This document shows, piece by piece, positions 15,370 through 23,719 of a DNA stretch of 64,000 bases. Under the pieces are notes generated by a model. It saw only the letters and a program-made list of their open reading frames with translations, was not told the origin of the DNA and did no database searches. The first letter of the stretch is position 1, and each line of letters opens with the position of its first letter. A program made the translations under genes and the position numbers. Source of the stretch: NCEH01 sp002257205 (lineage in GTDB: Bacteria; Pseudomonadota; Alphaproteobacteria; Rhizobiales; Xanthobacteraceae); assembly GCF_043195105.1 (NCBI RefSeq), contig NZ_JBAFWO010000001.1. One strand, 5' to 3'.

Positions 15370-16275
15370 TCAGCCCTTGTCGGCAGCAAGCTGCGCGAGA
15401 TAGCGATAGATCTCGGTATGGTCCGCGCCGCGCTCCAGCGCCGCCTTCGCCGCGTCCCACAGGTCGGCGGTGGACTGGATGACTGGAACGGGAAGATCAA
15501 GCTGGTCCGCCAGCTCCGCGGCCGTGCGCAGGTCCTTCGCCATCAAGGCGAGCGAGAAGCCCGAGCCGAAGGTTTCGGAGAGGATGAAGGGCTTCATCTT
15601 CACTTCGGTCGAGTTGTTCTTGCCGGTGGAGGCATTGAGCACGTCCACCGCCACGTTCGGGTCCAGCCCGAAGCGCTTGGCGACGATCACGGCTTCGGCG
15701 GCGGCGACGAGGCCAGCCGCGGAGACGTAATTGTTCAGCGCCTTCATGGCGTGGCCGGACCCCAGCGGGCCGGTGGCGAAGATCGACTGGCCCATGGCCG
15801 CGAGCACCGGGCGGGCCCGTTCCACATCCTCCAGCGGTCCGCCCGCCATGATGGCGAGCGTGCCGTTCACGGCCCGGCGCACGCCGCCGGAGACGGGGGC
15901 ATCGATGAAGCGCAGGCCCTTGGCGGCCAGCTCTTGGCCCAGCTTCGCCGTGCCGAGGGGCGCGGAGGAACTCATGTCGATGATGAGCGTGCCGGGTGCG
16001 AGATGGTCCGCCAGGGCGTTCGCGCCCACCAGCAGCTCGCGCACGATCCGGCCGTCGGGCAGCATGGTGATCACCATGTCCGCGCCTTGAACCGCCGCGC
16101 GCGCGTCGGCGAAGGCCGCTCCGCCGATGGCGGCGAAGGCGTCGCGCGCGGCGGGCGAGAGGTCGGCGCCGCGCGTCTCGAACCCGGCCTTGACGAGGCA
16201 CGCCGCCATGGGCAGCCCCATCATGCCGAGGCCGATGACCGCGACCACCGGTCGTGGGGTCGTAGGATCAGTCAA
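15370..16275 (-). CDS. 3-hydroxyisobutyrate dehydrogenase-like NAD(P)-dependent oxidoreductase
   Basis: 301 residues of the beta-hydroxyacid dehydrogenase family: N-terminal Rossmann motif GLGMMG (15-20), substrate-binding DAPVSGG (125-131) and the catalytic lysine in GHAMKALNNY (Lys178). The reaction is oxidation of a beta-hydroxyacid or reduction of a semialdehyde; the substrate is undetermined. The start is a TTG at 16275, chosen because AAGGAG lies 8 nt upstream and the start overlaps the preceding stop by 8 nt, a sign of translational coupling. The ATG at 16299 would add an unlikely RCSRRWAL leader. Last gene of the 15.4-22.1 kb operon. Confidence 0.87.
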   Translation of the reverse strand: MTDPTTPRPVVAVIGLGMMGLPMAACLVKAGFETRGADLSPAARDAFAAIGGAAFADARAAVQGADMVITMLPDGRIVRELLVGANALADHLAPGTLIIDMSSSAPLGTAKLGQELAAKGLRFIDAPVSGGVRRAVNGTLAIMAGGPLEDVERARPVLAAMGQSIFATGPLGSGHAMKALNNYVSAAGLVAAAEAVIVAKRFGLDPNVAVDVLNASTGKNNSTEVKMKPFILSETFGSGFSLALMAKDLRTAAELADQLDLPVPVIQSTADLWDAAKAALERGADHTEIYRYLAQLAADKG

Positions 16276-16663
16276 GGCCCATCTCCTTGAGCACCTCATT
16301 GGCGGTGCGGAAGCCGTCGATGGCGGCGGGAATGCCGCAATAGACGCCCACCTGAAGCAGGATCTCGACGATTTCTTCCTTGGTCAGCCCGTTGTTGAGG
16401 GCGCCGCGCACGTGCAGCTTCAGTTCGTGCGGACGGTTCAGGGCGCAGATCATGCCGAGGTTCAGGATGGAGCGCGATCGGCGGTCGAGGCCGGGGCGGT
16501 TCCAGATATTGTCCCAGCAATATTCGGTGGTCAGCACCTGCATCGGCCAGTTGAAGTCGGTGGCGTTGTCGACCGAGCGGTTGACATACTCCTCGCCCAG
16601 CACCTCGCGGCGAGTCTTGAGGCCTTTTTCGAATTTTTCGGAACGCGGACGCGTGTTGGCCAT
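16268..16663 (-). CDS. Carboxymuconolactone decarboxylase-like protein
   Basis: 131 residues, the all-helical CMD/AhpD-type fold. The segment RSRSILNLGMICALNRPHELKLH, then LNNGLTKEEIVEILLQVGVYCGIPAAIDGFR, is the PcaC-type core with the conserved GxYCGxPA block. PcaC decarboxylates 4-carboxymuconolactone, but many relatives do other chemistry, and no pca genes are present, so the role is open. ATG 16663 follows AAGGAG at 8 nt. An in-frame extension upstream to 17149 overlaps the SDR gene and is rejected. Sits between the SDR and the dehydrogenase genes. Confidence 0.87.
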   Translation of the reverse strand: MANTRPRSEKFEKGLKTRREVLGEEYVNRSVDNATDFNWPMQVLTTEYCWDNIWNRPGLDRRSRSILNLGMICALNRPHELKLHVRGALNNGLTKEEIVEILLQVGVYCGIPAAIDGFRTANEVLKEMGLD

Positions 16664-16701
16664 GGAAAGAGCTCCTTGAAAAAGCGCGTGCGAACCCGCC
16701 A

Positions 16702-17454
16702 TCACCAGATGGAGGTGCCGCCGTCGATGGTGAGGGTGGATCCGGTGGCGAATGCCGATTTGTCGGACGCGAGCCAGAGAATGGCTTCGGCGATCTCCTC
16801 CGGCCGGCCCATGCGATGCATGGGGGCGCGGTCGTCGAGCGCCTTCTTCATCCCGGCGGGATCGGCGGATTGCGCGAACATGCGGTCGAAATAGGGGGAA
16901 TGGACGGTGCCCGGCGCCACCGCGTTCACCCGGATGTTCTGGTCCACATGGTCGAGCGCCATGGCGCGCGTGAGCGCCACCACCCCGCCCTTGGAGGCCA
17001 CATAGGCCGCGCGATCCGCGATCCCGACGCCGGCGGTATAGGAACCGGTGTTGACGATCGCGCCGCCACCCTGGGCGGCCATGACCGGAATGACGTGCTT
17101 GGAGCACAGGAACACGCCCTTCAGATTGACCGACATCAGCCGGTCCCAATCCGCTTCGGGGATGCTCACCACGGTGCCGGTGAAGCCGAACCCGGCATTG
17201 TTCACCAGCACATCGATGCGGCCGAACTGGTCCAGGGTGAAGGCCACGAGCGCGCGCACGTCGGCATCCTTGCTGACGTCGGTGCGGAGCGCGCGGGCGT
17301 TCGGGCCGAGGGCGGCGGCGGTCTCGCGCGCGGCCTCTTCATTGCTGTCGGCGATCACCACCTGCGCGCCCTCGCGCACGAACAGCGTGGCGGCGGCCCG
17401 CCCGATGCCGCTCGCCGACCCGGTGACGATGACGATTTTTCCGTCCATTGACAT
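16702..17454 (-). CDS. Short-chain dehydrogenase/reductase (SDR)
   Basis: 250-residue classical SDR: cofactor motif TGSASGIG (11-18), NNAG (85-88), catalytic Ser138, Tyr151 and Lys155 in AAYVASK. Asp36 at the end of the second strand suggests NAD preference. It likely oxidises a secondary alcohol in the pathway served by this operon's transporter. ATG 17454 follows AAGGAC at a suitable distance. Followed downstream by the carboxymuconolactone decarboxylase-like gene and preceded by the ABC ATPase gene at 48 bp. Confidence 0.9.
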   Translation of the reverse strand: MSMDGKIVIVTGSASGIGRAAATLFVREGAQVVIADSNEEAARETAAALGPNARALRTDVSKDADVRALVAFTLDQFGRIDVLVNNAGFGFTGTVVSIPEADWDRLMSVNLKGVFLCSKHVIPVMAAQGGGAIVNTGSYTAGVGIADRAAYVASKGGVVALTRAMALDHVDQNIRVNAVAPGTVHSPYFDRMFAQSADPAGMKKALDDRAPMHRMGRPEEIAEAILWLASDKSAFATGSTLTIDGGTSIW

Positions 17455-17502
17455 AGGTTTGTCCTTACGGTTCGTGGAGGCGCGGGGCGGCCGCGCACAG
17501 GC

Positions 17503-18207
17503 TCAGTGCTTGCCCAGCCCGGCATCGTCGAGCGAGGAGGCGGGCAGGCTGTCGAGGGGGGAGACCTCGCCGCGCTCGATCACATAGATCCGGTCGGCGA
17601 ACGCGCGCAGCAGGCTGGGATTGGATTCGGTGATCAGCAAGGTGATGTCGCGATCGGCGTCGCGCAGCGCCCGCAGCGCGGTGCCGTAGCGGATCGCCAG
17701 CACCGGCGCGAGGCCCTGGAACGGCTCGTCCAGCAGGATGATGCGATCGCCGGCCATGAGCGCCCGGCCGAGCGCCACCATCTTGCCTTGCCCGCCGGAA
17801 AGGCCGGCGGCGGGCCGCTCGCGCATGTCCTTCAATTCCGGCAGCACGCCATAGACCCGCTCCAGGCGGCGCGCGATCTCGGTTTCCGGCAGGCGCATCA
17901 CCTCGGCGGGAAAGCGCAAATTCTGTTCCAGCGTGAACGCCCCATAGAGCCTTCGGTCCTCCGGCGCATAGCCGATGCCGAGATAGGGCCGGCGATGGGG
18001 CGGCACCTGCGCCAGGCTGTTGCCGTCGAGCGTGACCTGCCCGGCGGTGATCTTCATGAAGCCCATGATGGACCGCAGGAGGCTGGTCTTGCCCGCGCCG
18101 TTGCGGCCGATGAGGGCGATGGTGGAGCCCTGGGGCATCTCAAGGTCCGCATGGCGCAGCACCTCGATGCCTTCGATCTGGGCGGAGAGCCGTTCGATCT
18201 TCAGCAT
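17503..18207 (-). CDS. LIV-type ABC transporter ATP-binding protein (LivF-like), second cluster
   Basis: 234 residues: Walker A GRNGAGKTS (about 35-43), signature LSGGQGKMVALGRALM (about 137-152), Walker B ILLDEPFQGLAP (about 160-171). The switch position reads LITESNPS, which lacks the usual histidine; LivF proteins commonly have VEQN here. Together with the LivG-like ATPase it powers the second LIV-type importer. It lies 1 bp downstream of livG. Confidence 0.92.
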   Translation of the reverse strand: MLKIERLSAQIEGIEVLRHADLEMPQGSTIALIGRNGAGKTSLLRSIMGFMKITAGQVTLDGNSLAQVPPHRRPYLGIGYAPEDRRLYGAFTLEQNLRFPAEVMRLPETEIARRLERVYGVLPELKDMRERPAAGLSGGQGKMVALGRALMAGDRIILLDEPFQGLAPVLAIRYGTALRALRDADRDITLLITESNPSLLRAFADRIYVIERGEVSPLDSLPASSLDDAGLGKH

Positions 18208-18208
18208 G

Positions 18209-18952
18209 TCAGACCCCGATCACGTTCTTGCGCACGTCGGGATCGTTGAGCACATGCTCGGGCGTTCCCTTCAAGGCGATCTTGCCGCCGGTCCACACCG
18301 CCACGCGATCGGCGTAGCGGGAGACCACATCCATGTCGTGCTCGACGAAGATGGCGGTGGTGGCGCTGTGATCCAGCGCGCGGACCAGGGTATCCATGAT
18401 GGAGAATTTCTCCCGGCTGGAGACGCCGCTGGTCGGCTCGTCCATGAACACGAGGCGCGGCTTGAGGGCGAGCGCGAGTGCGATGTCGATCAGCTTGCGC
18501 ATGCCCTCGGGCAGTTCGCGCACCGGGCGGTCTCCCACGCCGCTGAGGCCGATCACCTCCAGCATGTCGCGCATCTCGTCGGCCTTGGGATGGCGGTCGA
18601 GCCGCATCCAGGGCCGCCACGTGCCCTCGCGGGCGGCGAGCGCGAGCAGCAGGTTTTCGAACACCGTATTGTCCAGGAACAGCTGCGGCAGCTGGAACGA
18701 GCGCCCGATGCCGCCACGCGCGATGGTGCGCGGGGCCAGCTGGGTGATGTCCTTGCCCTCGAAGATCACCGCCCCCGACTGCGGCTTGAGATAGCCGGTG
18801 CAGATATTGACGAAGGTGGTCTTGCCGGCCCCGTTGGGGCCGATGATGGCGATGCGCTCGCCCGCATGGGCGGTCAGCGAGGCGCCGTCGGCGGCCACCA
18901 CGCCGCCGAAGCGCAGGCGCAGGTTCTCGGCCTTCAGAACGATCTGCCTCAT
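18209..18952 (-). CDS. LIV-type ABC transporter ATP-binding protein (LivG-like), second cluster
   Basis: 247 residues with Walker A GPNGAGKTT (about 37-45), degenerate signature LPEGMRKLIDIALAL, Walker B LVFMDEPTSGV and switch FVEHDMD. The ATG overlaps the LivM-like stop by 4 nt (ATGA). Encoded in the operon with two permeases and one binding protein, so this is a complete importer. Confidence 0.92.
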   Translation of the reverse strand: MRQIVLKAENLRLRFGGVVAADGASLTAHAGERIAIIGPNGAGKTTFVNICTGYLKPQSGAVIFEGKDITQLAPRTIARGGIGRSFQLPQLFLDNTVFENLLLALAAREGTWRPWMRLDRHPKADEMRDMLEVIGLSGVGDRPVRELPEGMRKLIDIALALALKPRLVFMDEPTSGVSSREKFSIMDTLVRALDHSATTAIFVEHDMDVVSRYADRVAVWTGGKIALKGTPEHVLNDPDVRKNVIGV

Positions 18953-19884
18953 GCCCCGCCCCTCTTCTTGCCGAAGCGCATCTGGGTCAGGCCCTGCGGC
19001 GCGAACATGATGATGGCGATGAGCGAGACGCCGAGAATGGTCTGCCAGTAATCGGCGGCGAACGCGGCGGCGTAATTGCGGACGACCTCATAGACGATCG
19101 AGCCGGCGAACGCGCCGACCACATTGCCCGCGCCGCCGAGGATGGCGATGAAGACGAATTCGCCCGAGCGCACCCAATAGGCGAATTCCGGCGCCACATG
19201 GCCCGTAACGATGGCGATGACGCCGCCGCCGAGGCCTGCGAGGCAGGCCGACACCGCATAGGCGATGTGCAGGATGCGGGCGCTGGAGACGCCGAGATAT
19301 TCAAGCCGCGTCTCGTTGGACTTGATGGCCTCCAGCCCCTTGCCGAGCGGTGAGGCGAGATAGCGTCCGACCACCAGCGCCACCACGACGACGAGGGCGA
19401 GCGTGGTGTAGAACATCCAGAATTCGAACGAAACGCGCCCGAGCTTGAGGCCCGCCAGCGTCGGCCGCGCCACGTTGAGCCCGTCGCCGCCGCCGGTGAT
19501 GGAATAGAGCTTCTCCAGCAGCGAGAAGGCGACCATGGACACCGCGAGGTTGATCATGGCGAAGAAGATGTCGCGATAGCGCACGGCGAAGAAGCCGAAC
19601 GCCACCGCGATCACGCTCGCCACCAGTGCGCCGGCCGGCAGCAGCAGCAGCGTATCGAGCCCCAGGCGCGCCTGCACCAGGAACGCGACCGTATAGGCGC
19701 CGGCGGCATAATACAGGCCATGGCCGAATGAGATCTGCCCCGCCCGCAGCAGGACCACGACGCCGAGCACCGCAAGCCCCACGCCGAGCGCGATGGTGAG
19801 CATCACCGTGGCCCAGGGAATGAAGAAGGGCACGCCCGCGACCGCGCAGAAGGCGATCGCGCCGAACAGGAGGTCGAAGCGCAT
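18949..19884 (-). CDS. LIV-type ABC transporter permease (LivM-like), second cluster
   Basis: 311-residue inner-membrane permease with about nine helices. LivM family marks are the GQISFGHGLYYAAGAY motif (about residues 47-62), the FFAVRYRDIFFAMINLAVSM block, and the coupling loop AIKSNETRLEYLGV near residues 185-200. The ATG shares one base with the stop of the preceding permease gene (TAATG), so start choice is firm; a longer in-frame reading to 20424 is a shadow of that gene. Confidence 0.92.
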   Translation of the reverse strand: MRFDLLFGAIAFCAVAGVPFFIPWATVMLTIALGVGLAVLGVVVLLRAGQISFGHGLYYAAGAYTVAFLVQARLGLDTLLLLPAGALVASVIAVAFGFFAVRYRDIFFAMINLAVSMVAFSLLEKLYSITGGGDGLNVARPTLAGLKLGRVSFEFWMFYTTLALVVVVALVVGRYLASPLGKGLEAIKSNETRLEYLGVSSARILHIAYAVSACLAGLGGGVIAIVTGHVAPEFAYWVRSGEFVFIAILGGAGNVVGAFAGSIVYEVVRNYAAAFAADYWQTILGVSLIAIIMFAPQGLTQMRFGKKRGGA

Positions 19885-20789
19885 TACACCTTCCTCGTCT
19901 GGAGGGTGCTGAACAGGCCCTGCGGCTTGAACAGGAGCACCACGAACATGATCAGATACGGCATCAGCACGTCGAATTCCGGGGCGAGATAGACCGCGAT
20001 GGAGCGCCCGAGCCCGATCATGAGCGCCGCCACCGCCGCGCCCTCGATCTGGCCGAGGCCCGCCGTTGCGGCCACCGCGAAGGAGAGGATGATCATGCCC
20101 GAGCCCATGCCGGGAACGAGCGAGGTCGAGCCCGAGGCCAGCGCTCCGCCGAATGCCGCGAGCGCGGCGCCGGCCATGAAGGTGAAGAGATAGACGCGGC
20201 TGGAATCCACGCCCATGGCCATGGAGGCCTCGCGGTCCTCGGTCACGGCCGTGACGATGCGGCCGATGCGGGTATAGCGCAGGATGAAGCGCAGCCCGAG
20301 CAGCACGCACAGCGCCACCAGCGGGATGACCGCAAGCTGATAGACCGAATAATTGATGCCGAGCACGTTCACCGTGCCGAGCAGGCTCAGCGGCGTATTC
20401 ACGAAATACGGCTTCACGCCCCACGTGACCTTCTGCACGTCTTCCAGAATCATGAAGACGGCGAACGTCACCAGCAGCTGGAGCACCTGCTCCTTGCCGT
20501 AGATGCGGCGCAGAAGCGTCGCCTCCAAGAGGCCGCCCACCACCACGCCCACCAGGATCGCGGCGACCAGCATGGCCGGGTAGGAGAGCCAGGGGCTCCA
20601 GCCGGCGGTGGCGATCCAGATGCCCAGCGAGGCCGCCACATAGGCGCCGATGGCATAGAAACTCCCATGGGCCACGTTGACGATCCGCAGGACGCCGAAG
20701 ATCAGGGAAAGTCCTACAGCGACCAGGAACACCTGGGCGCCGTAGGAGAGGCCATCGAGCATGGCCAGAAGGATGATGTCCAAGGACAT
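19884..20789 (-). CDS. LIV-type ABC transporter permease (LivH-like), second cluster
   Basis: 301-residue permease with about eight helices: MLDGLSYGAQVFLVAVGLSLIFGVLRIVNVAHGSFY at its N-terminus, the usual LivH start, and the coupling loop VTAVTEDREASMAMGVD near residues 180-197. It follows the binding-protein gene by 22 bp. Partner of the LivM-like protein. Confidence 0.92.
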   Translation of the reverse strand: MSLDIILLAMLDGLSYGAQVFLVAVGLSLIFGVLRIVNVAHGSFYAIGAYVAASLGIWIATAGWSPWLSYPAMLVAAILVGVVVGGLLEATLLRRIYGKEQVLQLLVTFAVFMILEDVQKVTWGVKPYFVNTPLSLLGTVNVLGINYSVYQLAVIPLVALCVLLGLRFILRYTRIGRIVTAVTEDREASMAMGVDSSRVYLFTFMAGAALAAFGGALASGSTSLVPGMGSGMIILSFAVAATAGLGQIEGAAVAALMIGLGRSIAVYLAPEFDVLMPYLIMFVVLLFKPQGLFSTLQTRKV

Positions 20790-20811
20790 GCGGACGGCCT
20801 CTCCGATCCCT

Positions 20812-22113
20812 TTACTTCGCCGCGGCGAAGGTTTCGATGGACGGGTTGTTTGCCATCGCGGGCTTGATCTTGCTCAGCCAGTCGGCCGACTTATCGCCGA
20901 TGGGCGTGGTCACGAGCGCACCGGGATAGATCGAGATGTTGTCGAGCACCGCGAAGGGATATTGCGGCACGCGGATGGTGGTGCCGATGAGCTGGTCTTC
21001 CAGGCCCTGGTGATCGGCGCGGATGGTCACGTCGCTGGTGAGTCCGTGGAACTTCAGGTTCTGGAACGCGGCGAGCAGCTGATCCTTGGAAGGCCACTGG
21101 CCGTTATTGTCCTTGGCGGCCTTCACATAGGCGTCCTGGAGCGCGGCCATCGCCTGCGCCATGTGGAACACGGGATAGATCGGATAGGCGCCGGTCTTGT
21201 CATGATAGCGCTTCACGAAGTCCTGGAACGCCGCGTCCTTGAGATGCTTGGGGTGCAGGAAGTAATGATCGCCGCGTCCGCCGATGATGACGCCGGGGGG
21301 CACCGCGTCGCCCAGGCGCTCCAGCGAGCTTTCGCCGAGCGGCAGCACGAAGGTGCTCTGGGTCATGAAGCCGCGCGCCGCCGCCTGCTGGACGAAGGTG
21401 TCGAGATCGCCGCCCCACGAGGTGTTCACCACCACGTCCGGCTTCAGCGCCTGGAGGCGGGAAATCTCGGTGGAATAATCCGGCGCGCCGAACTTCGGGA
21501 ACAGCTCCGCCACCACCTGGATATCGGGCTTCAGCGCCTTGAGCGCGGTGAGGAACAGGCCCCACTGGTCGCGCCCGGCGGCGTAGTCCTGGTTCACGCC
21601 GGCGATGGTCTTGAAGTTCGGCTTATTCTTTACGAGATACAGCGCCGCCGCCAGCATTTCCGCGCCGGTATGCGCCTGGGTGCGCACCGAATATTTGTAT
21701 TTATTGTCCTCGAAGATGCGGGGCGAGCTGCAATCCCACAGGATGTTCGGGACTTCCAGATCCTCGGCCACCGGGCTGAGTGCGAGGCAATTGGCGCTCG
21801 AGACCGAGGCCAGCATGACCTGCGCGCCCTCGTTCAGCACCACGCGGCGATATTCCGACATGAGCTGGTTGGCGCCGGCGCCTTCGTCGATGACGATGGC
21901 CCGAACCGGCACGCCGAGGATGCCGCCCTTGGCGTTGATATCGGCGATCAGCATGTCCGCCGCATTCTTTCCCGGAACCCCGAACACCGAGGCGGGACCG
22001 GACAGGAAGGTGGTGATTCCGATCACCAGCTCCTTGGGTTTTTCAACCGCGGATGCCGGCGTAATCGCGAGTACGGCAGCGCTGAGCGCAGCCATGGCGG
22101 CCTTTGCAATCAT
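20812..22113 (-). CDS. LIV-type ABC transporter substrate-binding protein, second cluster
   Basis: 433 residues: signal peptide about 1-23 (cut near ASAVEK), then a type I periplasmic binding fold (ELVIGITTFLSGPASVFG; LKPDVVVNTSWGGD). It differs clearly from the two proteins near 5.5-8.4 kb, so ligands will differ. ATG 22113 is preferred because GGAGGAGACG precedes it; ATG 22128 is an alternative. It opens the operon that continues through livHMGF-type genes, the SDR, the carboxymuconolactone decarboxylase-like protein and the hydroxyacid dehydrogenase. A likely operator (ATCAGACAAT) sits 60 bp upstream. Confidence 0.9.
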   Translation of the reverse strand: MIAKAAMAALSAAVLAITPASAVEKPKELVIGITTFLSGPASVFGVPGKNAADMLIADINAKGGILGVPVRAIVIDEGAGANQLMSEYRRVVLNEGAQVMLASVSSANCLALSPVAEDLEVPNILWDCSSPRIFEDNKYKYSVRTQAHTGAEMLAAALYLVKNKPNFKTIAGVNQDYAAGRDQWGLFLTALKALKPDIQVVAELFPKFGAPDYSTEISRLQALKPDVVVNTSWGGDLDTFVQQAAARGFMTQSTFVLPLGESSLERLGDAVPPGVIIGGRGDHYFLHPKHLKDAAFQDFVKRYHDKTGAYPIYPVFHMAQAMAALQDAYVKAAKDNNGQWPSKDQLLAAFQNLKFHGLTSDVTIRADHQGLEDQLIGTTIRVPQYPFAVLDNISIYPGALVTTPIGDKSADWLSKIKPAMANNPSIETFAAAK

Positions 22114-22172
22114 GAACGTCTCCTCCAAGAAACCTGCAGCTTGTCGCTGATCTTGCGGGAAGATTGCCTGCT

Positions 22173-22182
22173 ATCAGACAAT
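22173..22182. promoter_or_regulatory. ATCAGACAAT motif upstream of the second LIV operon
   Basis: CT-ATCAGACAAT, shared with the adh/gntR intergenic region at 23630. Followed by the small dyad GTCAacaTGAC. Candidate operator for the GntR-type regulator encoded at 23720. Confidence 0.45.
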
Positions 22183-22310
22183 CCGTCAACATGACAAAAC
22201 GGGTTTCTTGAGCGGCAAGGCGCCGCCGCGCGGGAGGCTGTGGGAAACGGCGCGAAACCGGGGGGGAAATCGGCGCCGGCGAGCGCCTGCAAGGGCGCGC
22301 AAACGCAGGG

Positions 22311-22333
22311 ATGCCCGGCGCGCGGCCGGGCAT
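22311..22333 (-). terminator. Perfect 9-bp hairpin downstream of the alcohol dehydrogenase gene
   Basis: ATGCCCGGC (22311-22319), loop GCGCG, GCCGGGCAT (22325-22333), about 45 bp beyond the adh stop. No T-run on the minus strand, so termination is probable but may be partial; transcription of the LIV operon likely restarts from its own promoter downstream. Confidence 0.55.
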
Positions 22334-22377
22334 TTCGGGCGATGTCGGTCCGCTGCGAGTGAAGCCTTCAGGCCATC

Positions 22378-23505
22378 TCAGAAGGTGATCACGTGGCGCA
22401 CCACCTTGCCCTGGTCGAGCAGGTCGAAGGCCGCGTTGATCTCCTCCAGCGGGCCAGTGCCGGAGAGCAGGCGGTTCACCGGCAGCTTGCCGCGCTCATA
22501 GAGGGCGATGAAGCGGGGGATGTCGCGCGACGGCACGCAGCTGCCCATGTAGCTGCCGTGGATCGTGCGCTCCTCGCCCACCAGGTTGACCGGCGGCAAG
22601 GTGATCTGGGAATTGGGATTGGCGAGCCCCGCCGTCGCCGTCTTGCCGCCGCGCCGGGTGATCTTGTAGGCAAGATCGAACGCGCGCACCGAGCCGGCCA
22701 TCTCGATGGCATGGTCCACGCCGCCCTTGGTCGCCGCCTTCACCTTTTCCACGATGTCCGGATCGGTGGCGAGGAAGGCGTCGGTGGCGCCGAGCTCCAG
22801 GGCGAGGTCCAGCTTGTCCTGGGCAAGATCGATGGCGACGATGCGCGTCGCGCCGCACGCCACGGCCCCGAGCACCGAGGACAGGCCGACGCCGCCGAGG
22901 CCGACCACGGCCACGCTGTCGCCGGGGCGCACCTTGCAGGTGTTCACCACGGTGCCCACCCCGGTCATCACCGCGCAGCCGAACAGCGCCGCTTCCACCA
23001 GCGAAATGTCCGAATCGATCTTCACCACCGAGCGGCGCGAGACCACGGCATATTCCGCGAAGGCGGAAACGCCGCTGTGATGATAGGGCTGCGCGCCGTC
23101 GTCGCAATGGAATCGCCGCGCGCCGGACAGCAGCGTGCCGCGCCCGTTGGCGGCGTGGCCCGGCTCGCACAATTGGGCGCGCCCCTCCATGCACGGCATG
23201 CAATGGCCGCAGGTGGGCAGGAAGCTCATCACCACCTTGTCGCCGCGCTTCAGGTCGCTGACGCCCGCGCCGACCTCCTCCACCACGCCGGCGCATTCAT
23301 GGCCGATGACCATGGGGGTCGGCCGCAGGCGGTCGCCGTTGATCACGGAAAGGTCGGAATGGCAAAGGCCGGCGGCGGCGATCTTGACCAGGACTTCGTC
23401 CGCGCCGGGCGGGTCCAGCTCGATGATCTCGATGCTCAGGGGCTTGTTCACGGCATAGGGGCGCTCGACGGGCGAGGCGCGCAGGACGGCGGCGCGAATA
23501 CGCAT
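22378..23505 (-). CDS. Zinc-dependent alcohol dehydrogenase (MDR superfamily)
   Basis: 375-residue medium-chain dehydrogenase. Catalytic zinc ligands are Cys48 and His69/Glu70, with Cys in the CAVMTG region. The structural zinc set is Cys99, Cys102, Cys105 and Cys113 (TCGHCMPCMEGRAQLC), and the Rossmann motif is GLGGVGLSS. It resembles the class III/aryl-alcohol dehydrogenase branch that oxidises primary alcohols to aldehydes with NAD. ATG 23505 is preceded by GAGGAAGCC; ATG 23532 would add nine residues. Divergent from the GntR/FCD regulator and upstream of the LIV-type operon, so it probably belongs to the same regulon. Confidence 0.9.
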   Translation of the reverse strand: MRIRAAVLRASPVERPYAVNKPLSIEIIELDPPGADEVLVKIAAAGLCHSDLSVINGDRLRPTPMVIGHECAGVVEEVGAGVSDLKRGDKVVMSFLPTCGHCMPCMEGRAQLCEPGHAANGRGTLLSGARRFHCDDGAQPYHHSGVSAFAEYAVVSRRSVVKIDSDISLVEAALFGCAVMTGVGTVVNTCKVRPGDSVAVVGLGGVGLSSVLGAVACGATRIVAIDLAQDKLDLALELGATDAFLATDPDIVEKVKAATKGGVDHAIEMAGSVRAFDLAYKITRRGGKTATAGLANPNSQITLPPVNLVGEERTIHGSYMGSCVPSRDIPRFIALYERGKLPVNRLLSGTGPLEEINAAFDLLDQGKVVRHVITF

Positions 23506-23621
23506 GGCTTCCTCGATGAGTGTTTCCAGCACAAGGCTGCCCCGGCATTTTGATCTGGCTTGCTCGCCGGCTTGGTGCCGCCGCGGGTGGCCGGTGCGGG
23601 AAAATTATCGGCGCCAAATCT

Positions 23622-23639
23622 ATCAGTCAATCAGACAAT
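23622..23639. promoter_or_regulatory. Tandem ATCAGTCAAT / ATCAGACAAT motif between adh and gntR
   Basis: ATCAGTCAAT (23622-23631) directly followed by ATCAGACAAT (23630-23639), 117-134 bp upstream of adh and about 80 bp upstream of gntR. The second copy is identical to the motif at 22173 before the LIV operon. Confidence 0.5.
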
Positions 23640-23719
23640 ATTTTCCGGTGCGATTGACAGCGGTTTGAAGGCCATGCCTGTTATGGCAAAACGGGACCGC
23701 ACGTTTGTCAGGCCGGGCG

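Noticed and set aside
16268..16663. pcaC of the protocatechuate pathway
   Set aside because: No other pca genes are nearby and the family is functionally broad, so no gene symbol is given.
16268..17149. 293-codon frame extending the carboxymuconolactone decarboxylase-like protein
   Set aside because: The extension is antisense-like Arg-rich sequence overlapping the SDR gene. ATG 16663 has its own AAGGAG.
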